Assembly (NCBI RefSeq): GCF_000143415.4
Contig: NW_003314273.1
Location: forward strand, 822,222 to 886,221
DNA from: Selaginella moellendorffii
Lineage: Eukaryota; Streptophyta; Lycopodiopsida; Selaginellales; Selaginellaceae
DNA length: 64,000 nucleotides
Direction: 5' to 3'
How positions within the stretch are numbered: the stretch's first letter is position 1; each line of letters starts with the position of its first letter. Of the stretch, positions 46,344-56,316 are shown one piece after another. The position numbers and the translations under genes were made by a program. A model generated the notes under the pieces. It was not told where the DNA came from and did no database searches. It was given only the letters and a program-made list of their open reading frames with translations.

Positions 46344-47249
46344 GTTATCAATGGAATTCTTAAAACCATCATAAAGCTTTTAGATCTATAACTCAACTCT
46401 TTAAGCTTCATAAACATCATTTGGAAAAAGCAAATCCAACTCTACACCTTATAGATATTAAATATTGAGCATAATAACTATTTATAGTATAGAATATTTA
46501 TTTAGAAAATCCATTAACATTGAAATAATAAGCTCTTTTAGAACAAAAGAAGAGGGAGATAGAGTATTAAAATTAACTATTGAACATTTAGGGTGATGAA
46601 CAACCTTTCAGTTATAGATTTGAAGCTTGAAGACTTACTAAATAGTATGGCCATTAAATTATTTTTCTTAAAAAATGAAGTGATTGCAATATAATTTACC
46701 TCCAATAGCATCCAAGAACTATATAAATATATAGAGCTTTTCAAAACCCTAAATTGTTGTAAGCAACCAAAAAAAGCAATTTAGAAAACAATCTTTAAAT
46801 ATAAAGGCTCATGAACAAGAGTGCATCTTATTTTTCAATCAGTTAACAATCTTTAGATATTTGGGGTTAAGTGTCTTTGAGTTTAAATAGTATTAGATTA
46901 TACACTAGCCAGAAATGCTATCTTACATTAATAAGCCCCCAAAACTAACAACAAAAGTAAAAAGTGAGAGGAATGGAAAAGCTATGAAAAAATATAAGAT
47001 AAAAGGGGAAACCTTAAAGTCACATTTCGTTGAAATTTGGAAGAAGCATTAAAAGCTCAAAGAGTAACTCACTACAAGCCATTCTTGGTATTGATAATTA
47101 ACATATATGGCTTTTGCATTTATATAAGTGGTTATAATTGGATTAACAATAAATGTTTAAAAGTGTTATATGGATTTGGATCTTAATTATGTCATAGTTA
47201 TTATCTAAATCTTTCTTATTCTTGTAGCTTTTCCAATTCTTTTGATTTT
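46344..47249. other. AT-rich repeat debris
   Basis: Very AT-rich with no frame or RNA gene recognised. It starts with the right target duplicate (GTTAT) of element A. Confidence 0.4.
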
Positions 47250-48250
47250 CCTCTTCTTTTCATTCATTTTTATAGTAGAATAGCATATTCTTCCTTTGTA
47301 ATAGTCTCTTTTTCTTTATTAACAACTAAAAACAATGATTTGAGAAATTAAAAAGAAAGGGCCTATGAATAAAATATTTATCAATTGGTTAAGGGATATT
47401 TGGGGTTAAATATCCTCAAATTTAAATAATATTAGGTTCGGTGGAAATCCAAATTTAAAAGTTTTACATTTAGTATTAAAGACATTTCAGGTTCGACTCT
47501 ATTAATTGGTTGAAAGAATCACATCAAGAGTAGGGCTCTTGAAAGAGTTGGGGTTCTCAACTTCTATTTATGAGGGTGTGAACTTGCAAGGAAAAATGAT
47601 GGATTATAAGAAATTAAAGAACATAACTTGAAAAATATTTTATTAGGATTAATATATAAAGGGAAAGAAAGGATTTTGGGGTATTTAAAATTAAACATTG
47701 AATAATACTAGATTGGGTGATTTTTTAGGAAGTCCAAATTTAGGGGCTAGGAAAATTTAAGATGATATATACTATTGATTTTATCACTTTATAATGATTG
47801 CCATTTATCATGCAAATGATGCCTAATACCTATACAAATTTCCCACTTATCTTCACAGGATAGCATTGCAATGATATAATGGTTTGAGTATAGCTATCTA
47901 TACATATTAGAGTCTTCTTCTGAATATCTTCAAAATGCATATTGGAAATGCTAATAATTATAATGATACCTTTTAACAATTGCATAGTCTCCATCAAAAG
48001 TCATTTGAGTATATTATATAAGTTCAATGTTTGCTTCCAGACAAAGCCTCTTACTTCATGTAGAGTAAACAAATTACGTTGAGAGCACAATATTACAAGA
48101 CATCATCTCTTCCACTTATATATGTGGGATGAAATAGATTTAGTTATATATATGATCAAATAAAGTTTTTGACCTTATCCTTTCCATGGATTGGTTGTAG
48201 CACAATCATACTAAATATTGAGTCTTCAGAATTGTATCCCCAAAAACTAA
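47250..48250 (+). mobile_element. Heavily decayed family D Ty3/Gypsy copy 2
   Basis: Colinear with 23380-24740 but rich in C-to-T and G-to-A changes. TATCACTTTATAATGATTGC (about 47800) matches GATCACTTCACAGTGATTGC (about 23610), and TGGTTTGAGTATAGC matches TGGTTTGAGTGCAGCC. The protease-downstream words TTTTTGACCTTATC and GGTTGTAGCACAATCATAC also recur. No frame survives. Confidence 0.75.
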
Positions 48251-49050
48251 AGTTCAAGATATTACTCTATATATAATATTAATACAAAAATAAACTATTT
48301 TATAAATTTATCAATATGCTCCTAAAGAATATAAATGCTTTGTTTGACTTTACCCATAAAAATTATACTTGGTCTTTTAAAAAACCATATCACAATGTGT
48401 AAGTCACAAACTTTCCTTATCATTTAGATTAGAAGAGAATAGGCTAAATAAAAATAAAACCATTTACTTATTTTTATGGTGATTTTAAATATATAAAAAC
48501 TAGATATTATTTTATTTGCAGTAAAAACATGACTTTAAATGAAGAAGAATGTGGAATGATTATAGATGGTTTTAAAAATATGAATTCAAAAATTTAGAAT
48601 ATTATCGATCAGATTATGAAAAAACAGTATCATACGATTTTAAAGGAGGTGTTTCTATTTTAAAAAGTCAAATATTTCTTCAAGTTCTTCAACTTTCTTA
48701 CCAATACCTTTTGATGGAAAATACTGTAAATCATGTATTTAAATATATATTAGATATATATGATATACATTCAATTTCAAGTTCATGTAAAAGTACTTCC
48801 AAGACTTGAAAATGATATTTTAAAAATCTTTAATATTTAATAACGAGCTAATTAAGAATCTAGTAAAACTTCATAGTCTTATTTTATACATTCCACATGA
48901 GTATTTTTGCTAAGTTGACTATTGAGTAGACATGGTTTATATGCACCCACCCAACAATATTTGAAAGTTGAATTTGTATGTCTTAGAATAGTTATTTATT
49001 CATTATTATAATAAGTTAGATCCACTTATAAACTATTATTAACCATATTG
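48251..49050. other. AT-rich repeat debris up to the duplicated segment
   Basis: No gene seen. Composition changes sharply to GC-rich at about 49055, where the duplicated LPAT end starts. Confidence 0.4.
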
Positions 49051-49054
49051 AAGT

Positions 49055-49195
49055 TTCACCATCGCGGTGGTCGCCTGCTACAATCCCCGTCTGGAATCGC
49101 GTGGTTCATTGGTCCTCGTGAGCGTCACGTCTTTGATGCACGCCGCTCGTCCGAGCGCTCGACACCGGCAAGAGTGCAATCAAGAGAGTATCAAA
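49055..49195 (+). pseudogene. LPAT last-exon scrap
   Basis: Shares TCTGGAATCGCGTGGTTCA, GTGAGCGTCACG, TTTGATGCA and CCGAGCGCTCGACACCGGCA with the last exon of the LPAT gene (21931-22016), with deletions and frameshifts. No earlier LPAT exons are present here. Confidence 0.85.
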
Positions 49196-49318
49196 GTCTT
49201 TACTGTAGCGCGAAATTTGGAAAAGCCCGCGAAGAATTTGGCGCTTAAATTCCTCCCTGGGTCGAGCGAGGGAAAGGGCTTTGCTCTTCTTGGGCTAGAT
49301 CTAGATAGAGAGGAAGCG

Positions 49319-49897
49319 ATGGTGGCGACGCTCAAGCCAGCGCGATTCTATGGAGACGCAATGCCGCGGCCTCACATCTACTATGGTACGTATCTCAACA
49401 CGGAGCGCGTAGATCCTCCTCCGCCGGTGAACGAGGCGCTACTCCAGTGGGCCAAGGACGCACACTGGTCCATGGGCGGCCTCTCTTCCAAGCGCACGAG
49501 AATGCAGGGCAAGATCGAGGGCCGGATTAGCAAGCTTCGATCTGAGGAGGACGAGGGGGCCAAATTGCCGGCGCCCAGCTCCAGCAACGAGAAGAAAAAG
49601 AGGAAGGGAGTAGTCGATGATGGTGGTCGAGAAGAAGAAGTTCCTTTGCCAAGTCCCGCCAATGATGCTCGAGGAAGTGGTCGAAAGTCGAGAAGGAAGC
49701 TCAGGAAGAAGAGTCAAGTCGCTGCCGCCGACGAGGAGGCTGGTGTCCCGGATCCTCCGAGCTCTAGCCCCGAGAACGAGAGTGGCGAAGGCGATCTTCG
49801 TGCAAATCCTTCTTCCAGCAGTCCAAAGAATGGTGAGAGCTCGTCGCCACCACCCAGACGGAGTTCTCGGATTAGCTCCCGCCGCAACACTACGTAA
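49319..49897 (+). CDS. Conserved plant protein of unknown function (gene X)
   Basis: Single exon, 192 residues. Residues 1-65 (LKPARFYGDAMPRPHIY, RVDPPPPV, LLQWAKDAHWSMGG, then RMQGKIEGRISKLR) match a small plant protein family I remember only as uncharacterised. The rest is charged and low-complexity, rich in Ser, Glu, Lys and Pro, with basic clusters (GRKSRRKLRKKSQ, RRSSRISSRR) that look like nuclear targeting signals. I chose the ATG at 49319 because the conserved block begins right after it; the open frame upstream is only the LPAT scrap. A wrecked copy lies at 22232-22500. Confidence 0.8.
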   Translation: MVATLKPARFYGDAMPRPHIYYGTYLNTERVDPPPPVNEALLQWAKDAHWSMGGLSSKRTRMQGKIEGRISKLRSEEDEGAKLPAPSSSNEKKKRKGVVDDGGREEEVPLPSPANDARGSGRKSRRKLRKKSQVAAADEEAGVPDPPSSSPENESGEGDLRANPSSSSPKNGESSSPPPRRSSRISSRRNTT

Positions 49898-50064
49898 TGT
49901 TCACAAGCACGCTCAAGTCGTTAGTTTTCAAAGATGAAATGGACAATCTACCAGTGTAGTCGATTGTTGTAACATTCCAGATCTTTCCTCTGTAGTCGAT
50001 CGTGTTCTCCTGTGAGAATAATGGAGTTAGACCGAGAACGATAAACTCATACTCTACCTCGAGT

Positions 50065-53019
50065 TTATAGAGTTCCAGGAACGTTCTGTAAGCTTTGAAG
50101 CTCCGCGATCAGCTTGTGTAGTATTTCCTTTTGGCGGGGAGATTCTTGCAGCAAAGCTATTCCTTCTCGTATCTTCGTCACGGCAGCAGTGGCTTCGTTC
50201 CCCTGTTCCTGTTTGGCTGTGCCAGTTTGTCTAAGAAGCTTGTCTTGCGAGGCTCTCTGTGACTCGCACTCTTCCCTGAGGAGCTCGAGATCGCCATCAC
50301 TCATGCTCAGCGCTGTTCTGTCCGTGGCTTTCTCGAGGAACAAGCGGACTGCTGCCATGAAGCCGTCCTCCATGACCGTGTCCCCGGAGGAGTCGAATGA
50401 TAGAGCAGCGTCGGCTGGAAGAAACCTCCAGAGATCGTTGCATGAGGTTGTCGCAGCAAACTCGCTGAATGATGTGAGGCCGGCGTGAACCAGAGCCCAG
50501 TGTTTCTCCGCCAGAGCCAGATGATAAAGCTTCCAGATGGCCTGGATTTGAGAGTCCGGCTCCTCTTCCTGGAAGGTAATGTCGGCCAAGCTTGTCAAAA
50601 GCTCTGGGAGATGAATCTTCAACTCCGGTCTGTCTTCGAGCTGCTCGTGATGCGATGATAGCTTGTCCTTTAACGTAATCACAGCGTTCTCAATATCCGA
50701 ATCACTGAACACCGCCTTCAACCTCGCCAAACCGAGTACTGCTTTGCTCAAGAGTGGACTTCCAACCGCTGCTTTGTCTATGATGCTGAGTAACAGTTTT
50801 GAGATTTTGTTTGAAACGTCACGTTGGAAAGTATGGCTGAGAAAGCTTGTGTTAGTACGCCATCAGAAAAAGTAAGAGCTTTTTACCTCTCAGACGACAA
50901 GTCGAGCAGGATTGAAAGAGCCTCCTCTTTTGTGGGGAAAGAATTGGAAGAAATGACGTCCAAAGCAGCACGCACTTGTTCCAGCGCAATATTTTTCGGA
51001 ATAGCGAAACCTCGTCGTAGAAGGAGTGAAGCAATCACTGCGGAGGACTTCGCTGTGAAGACATCTCTCTTGAAAACTGAAGACGTCAGCCTGGCTCGTA
51101 CCGAACCCGGCGCAAACTTTGCCAACCGGCAAATGAGTCTGGCGAAGTCTTCAAGAATTTCGGAATGCATGTCTCCGTAGCTTGAAGACGACAAATACCG
51201 ATATAGTGAGAGTAGAGCCTCCAGGTGAGCCTGACAGAGCTTCTCGTTTCCGACTTTAAAAATAAAGCTCCAAAGATCTAGCAGCAACTCTCGGCAAATC
51301 GAAAACCTGTGAATTGCGTTCCGGAAAATGAAGCGTTCCACCTCCTCCCATACCTCCACTTTTGAAGCAGCAGCTAATACAAATGCTTCCAAAGCTTGCA
51401 AGACCGACAGATAAAGCAGTTGCATTCCTGGCTTGGCGTCGATCGATACCAGGGCCCTCTGCTGGAGTAGCATTGCATGAAGAGGCATTTCTGACAGCCT
51501 TTCCAGCAACCAGTCGAGCTTTCTTGAGAGTTGAAATAGAACGTCCGCTTGAAATTCCCTGGATAGTTGCAACAGTTGGATAAAAACAACAACCTCTGCC
51601 GCCGACGAGTATCTCTGGCAACTAGCAGCTTCACCAAGGACATTCACCACCATGTCTTCCAGCTGAACGTCTCCGTTCGTGATATACTCGATAAGCTCTC
51701 TTTTTGAGTGAACCTGGATTTTCTCGGAGCTGAGAAGCGTGTGAAGAAAAGCGAGCGATGGCGGAGCAACTTGCACAGAGAGATCATTCGATATGGTCTC
51801 CAGAAAAGGCTGGCCATTTTCCAGAACCAGGAGTAACGCTGAGATGTTTATGGAGAACCCCGCAATCGCTTTCTGCACCAACACTGCTTCCGAGAGATAA
51901 GCACGAGAAATACGAAGAGCATGGACGACGTAAAACTTCACCATAACGAGGTGCTGACTTTTCAGGTTGCCAGAGGTGTCGTCAAGTAGAGACTGTGTAG
52001 GCCTGAGAGCCAGTGTGAGCCACTCTGATGCCAGCGACAAAAGTGTGGATATAATGTTGGAAATACTGATGCTTCCGGCTGCAACATTGTGAAACGCTTC
52101 CATTTCGAGAAGTCGTGCTGCAACCCTCCATGACACGCTCACCAAGCCGGGGGCTGCCGCTTTCGCCCCAATCTCAACCAAAGCTTGCAGCACGCAAGCA
52201 TAAATCTCGTGCATGCCACTGCTTAAGCGAGTGGTCGTAAGCTTCTTCAGCACAGTATCTGTCATCAGCTTCAGAGACGTAGAGTGTGCCAATTGAATCT
52301 CCTTTGAAGCATCTCGGAACGTCTAGGTGATAAAAACAAAGGAACTCAAAACCCGAGAGCATGAAAAACATTACCTCGGATAAAGACGCCGTTTTGACGA
52401 AGCGCAAGTAGTTTTCTAAGAGCGCCTTAAACGTGATATCGGGTTCGCACAATAGAAGATCGGACTGGGAGAAAAGAGCCGAGATCAACCTTAGAAGCGG
52501 CAACTGCGCCTGCAAGGAAAAAATAAAATAGAATAAGCGAGACGAGACGTCCAAGCTAGGTAGAAATCTAGTCTCACCGTTTTGGCACATGAATCATCAG
52601 CAAACCATGCGCAAGCCTGACAAGAAAAATAGGAACAAGAAGAAAAATGAACTGGGATGCTTACCTCACTGGCGATTTCACCATACTTCACGAGCAGTGC
52701 TCCATTGTTCTCATTTGCAGAAATCTGTGACGAAGCAGCAGCAAGGATTTCTAGACGATACTCGAGTTCTTGACTTTGAGACATCTTCCAAGATTTCTGG
52801 AGAATATTGAAAAGAATTAGACTGCAAACTAAGCGAATAAATTACTTACAAAAAGAGCGATGGCGACGGATCGAGCATAATCGGAAGAAATGCCGCTTGT
52901 TTCAAGCAGCTTGAACAGCGCAATCCGCTCCTCCACGATCTGTGGCGCCAGATCAAAATGCGAGCTGGAAGAAATGTGGATCATACCTCGGATCGCTCCA
53001 GCGCCTCGAGTAGATCCAT
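50065..53019 (-). CDS. Large helical protein, tentatively FLIP/C1orf112-like (FIGNL1-interacting)
   Basis: Seven minus-strand exons (52987-53019, 52850-52939, 52665-52796, 52578-52616, 52375-52509, 50887-52322, 50065-50845) join in frame to 881 residues. The protein is almost wholly alpha-helical and Leu/Ala/Glu-rich, with no transmembrane segment or classic motif. One exon is 1.4 kb. Length, fold type and general look recall plant FLIP, the partner of the AAA ATPase FIGNL1 that limits meiotic crossovers. I have no residue-level match, so this is a guess. The C-terminal 100 residues look coiled-coil (LELLREECESQRASQDKLL). It is divergent from the helicase gene, with 82 bp between start codons. 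Confidence 0.8.
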
Positions 53020-53101
53020 CACAAAACCCTCCTTCCTCCTTGGAGAAATTCAAATGAATGATACGTTTTAGGGTTTTAGTTTTAGGGTTTATGGGTTTGT
53101 G
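53020..53101. promoter_or_regulatory. 82-bp divergent promoter
   Basis: Lies between the start codons of the FLIP-like gene (53019, minus) and the helicase (53102, plus). Contains TTTTAGGGTTTTAGTTTTAGGGTTT (53067-53091), three telo-box-like AGGGTTT words typical of plant ribosome-biogenesis promoters. Confidence 0.55.
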
Positions 53102-55103
53102 ATGGATCCTCAGTCGCTGCTCTTCTCTGGAGTGCGAATCGACAAGAAGCGATTCTCAGCCGACATCGCCCGATTCGAGGTAAGCTTCTTACAATCCTTC
53201 TGTAGGGGCGGTAAGTAAATCACAATGTTCCACAGAAGAAGAGAAAATCCGACTTCTCAAACGCAAATGGAGGTTAGTTTCTATAACATGAAAGTATATG
53301 TTGTTTACTTCTTTTCTTTAGACAATGCTGGAGAGGATCTAGAGCTAAAGGTGATACATTCATCCATTTCGCTAACACTCTCACTCATAGAGAATTGCTA
53401 CAGGACATTCCGTCGCTGAAGAAAAAACTTAAGATACGTGCTGCCGGTGATAATGTTCCTCAGCCTCTCAGGAGTTTCCAGCAGCTTAGCTCGGAGTATC
53501 CTTCAATCCAGACTGTTAGAATTTGGATTTCTTATGAATTGTAGATACGACTGTGAGCCAAATTTGATGAAAAACTTGGTGGAAGCCGGCTACAAGGAGC
53601 CAACACCAGTGCAAAGGCAAGTTATTCCGGTTCTCCTTCAGGTAACGAAAACAAATCTGATTATTTCTATCCTGTTTACAGGGTTTTCTCTTTTTAGGAA
53701 CGCGAATGTTTTGTCTGTGCTCCTACTGGTTCTGGCAAATCTTTGGCATTCATTCTGCCGATCTTAATGAAACTGAAGGTACCAGGTTCTTACTTGATAC
53801 TAGATGAAGTGCTGAATCTTGTTCACTTTGTAGAAGTCGAGCCCAGATGGTATCAGAGCAGTGATCCTGTGTCCTACACGCGAGTTGGCGGCACAGCTTA
53901 TCACGGAATGTAGGAGGCTAGCAAATGGCAGTAAGATCCGTGCGAGATTGCTGACAAAAAGGCTTTTTAAGAACCCGGATTTTGCTAGCCTTCGCTGTGA
54001 TATTCTAGTATCAACGCCTTTACGCCTGGATAAGCTTGTCAAGTCGGAAAAAATCGATTTAAAACGGTATGCTTTTCTCTTTTAGTTTAAATGGTGTTTA
54101 CTTGTTTCCCCCAGTGTCGAGTATTTTATCCTGGATGAATCCGACAAGCTTTTTGAGCTTGGATTTATGCAGCAAATCGATTCTATCGTGAGCGCCTGCA
54201 CCCGGACAAACATTGTGAGAGCATTATTCAGTGCAACACTGCCTGAGACAGTGGAGGAACTTGCAAGAACCATTATGCACGATGCCATTCGTATCGTGAT
54301 CGGAGAAAGGTGACATTTGGAAAACCACCTAGTTTACTTCAAATGTCAGGGGGTTTAACAGTAAGCGATGCAGGAATTCAGCTTCTGAGACAGTCCAGCA
54401 GAAGCTCATGTATGCTGGTAACGAGGAAGGCAAGTTGTTAGCCTTGAAACAATTCTTCAAGGAGGTAATTTCTGTGACGAAGTTCTCCCTTTTGCTCTTT
54501 TATACATCCGTGTTTACATAGGGGCTTTCACCACCGATCATACTCTTCGTGCAATGCAAGGAACGGGCAAAACAGCTTCATAAAGCTTTGTTGTCAGAGA
54601 AGCTTAGAGTGGACAGTATTCATGCCGATCGCACGCAAACACAGGTTTAGTTATTATCTTCTTCTCTTCTTTCTTTTGGAAGTAACGTTTTTTTTTTAGC
54701 GTGAGATTGCTGTCCTCAACTTTCGAACTGGCAAGACATGGATTCTCATAGCAACAGATCTAATGGCACGAGGAATGGATTTCAAGGGCGTGAACTGGGT
54801 CATAAACTACGATGTTCCCCAGGATACAACAGTGTACATTCATCGCATAGGTAACTATATTTCCACTTTTCAAGTTCACTTCATAAAACCAGCTTTCGTA
54901 TTGCAGGACGCAGTGGTCGAGCTGGCCGGCCAGGAAATGCTTTGACATTGTATGCCGAGGAAGACGTTCCACTGCTGCGGTCTATCGCCAACGTCATGAA
55001 AGCTTCTGGCTGTGATGTGCCCGAGTGGATGCTTTCCTTGCCCAAGATTCGCAAAAGGAACCAGAAGCGTATCCGGCGACAACCAGTGGGAGCTAGCGCG
55101 TGA
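53102..55103 (+). CDS. RH57: DEAD-box RNA helicase, Rok1/DDX52 type (plant RH57)
   Basis: Twelve exons (53102-53179, 53236-53272, 53322-53350, 53404-53495, 53545-53641, 53698-53778, 53834-54066, 54115-54309, 54374-54464, 54522-54644, 54700-54850, 54907-55103) give 467 residues. The N-terminus [20 protein letters not shown] matches the Rok1/DDX52 group, which works in small-subunit rRNA processing in the nucleolus. Helicase motifs: Q ([11 protein letters not shown]), I APTGSGKS (119-126), Ia [14 protein letters not shown] (223-226, variant of DEAD), III SAT (255-257), [27 protein letters not shown] (400-410). The C-terminal tail is basic. All ATPase residues except the DEAD Ala are standard. 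Telo-boxes in its promoter fit a ribosome-biogenesis role. Confidence 0.94.
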
Positions 55104-55599
55104 AGACTCGTAAGTTCTCCACTCTTTTAAGCTTCTGCAGAAAATAAATAACCAACGTTCCAGGAAAACATCGAGAAGTCACCTGGTTGAGAGTACCACT
55201 GAGGCAACAACAGCCTGCAGAACAAAGATTCTCGCAGCGTGTACCGCACAAACTGGACTGGCCTCGGAAGTCTTGCTCAAGCTCCTCAAAAGAGATTAGC
55301 ATATTCACAGGTCTTAAATGTGACGAGTTGCTCACTCCAATAAGCTCGCGCACCAACAAGTGCTCAAAGGCCCACTGCGAAACTTTTTAGGAAATTGAAA
55401 ACCTTCCTTTTCCAGTGATACTCAATCTATCATTAGCGAGCAATTTCAGGGGCTACCGGGCTACCAGCAAGTGAGAAAATTGTCGGGGAATGTTTTGGTG
55501 TTGTTGACTTCGTGATATTGTAAGAAGTCCAACAGATTCCGAAAGCTACATATAAAGAATTTTACTTACACTGAGTCAATATTATGAGATCCAGTGCAA
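55104..55599. other. Helicase 3' region
   Basis: Probably 3' UTR of the helicase converging on the minus-strand gene. Short frames here have no clear product. Confidence 0.4.
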
Positions 55600-56083
55600 T
55601 TACCGAGATTTTTGCGTTAAAAGCTTCGGCATACTAAGCCCAGGTTTGCAGTTGGATCGACTCGTGAATAAGCTGGTTAGCCTCTCTTTCTTGTGAAATG
55701 GGAAGTCCCTTGTGGGGACCACGAAACTGGAATAACTAGCACCGTTTCTAGAAATCTGACGAGGAATTGATGAAAAGGAAAGCTTGCCTGGTGATCTCTT
55801 CACTGGAAGGAAAAAGCAAAGGGATCATGTCTTACAAAAAACGAGATCTCACTTGAGTTGATTGGCAGGAAAAAGAGTTTTTTTTGCGAAAAAAGATATG
55901 TACCAGTATGAATTGTAGCTGCTTGGGAAGAGGGCGACTGCAATAGATCCAACAAGTTGTACAGAATTAGGGACTGCTTTGGTTTCTGCAAACCAAGAGA
56001 CAAGTTAGATGCAAGAACTAGTTTCAACAACAACAAACCTGCGTAGAAAGATCGAATTTGTCCAGAGCAAGAGCAAAGGGCAT
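55600..56083 (-). CDS. Small hypothetical three-exon gene
   Basis: Minus-strand exons 56039-56083, 55904-55985 and 55600-55802 are joined by GT-AG introns with matching phases, giving 109 residues: MPFALALDKFDLSTQ, then KPKQSLILYNLLDLLQSPS, then a Ser/Arg-rich basic end (KRSPGKLSFSSIPRQIS). I recognise no family. The first two exons look amphipathic and ordered; the tail looks disordered. Agreement of frame across two introns is the main support. Its start faces the PPR gene, 233 bp away. Confidence 0.4.
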
Positions 56084-56316
56084 CGTGAGAAATAGAGAGA
56101 ACTGCCTGCAAAGACATCCCAGTGTCACACAGTATCACAGAGTCATTTTCTGTGTCAGTAGAATAGACAAAATTTAGACAAAATAAAACCATGTACCTCA
56201 TTTATACTAAAAGGTAGAAGGTAAAGAACGCTGTCAATCTTTAAGATCACTTTGTGTTTCTAAAACCAAAATCTAGGGTTCTAGCACGATGCGTGCCTTG
56301 GATCTATGCAGCTAGC

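Noticed and set aside
49067-49318. N-terminal extension of gene X
   Set aside because: The extra codons are out-of-frame remains of the duplicated LPAT exon and leader; the conserved block starts at the ATG at 49319.
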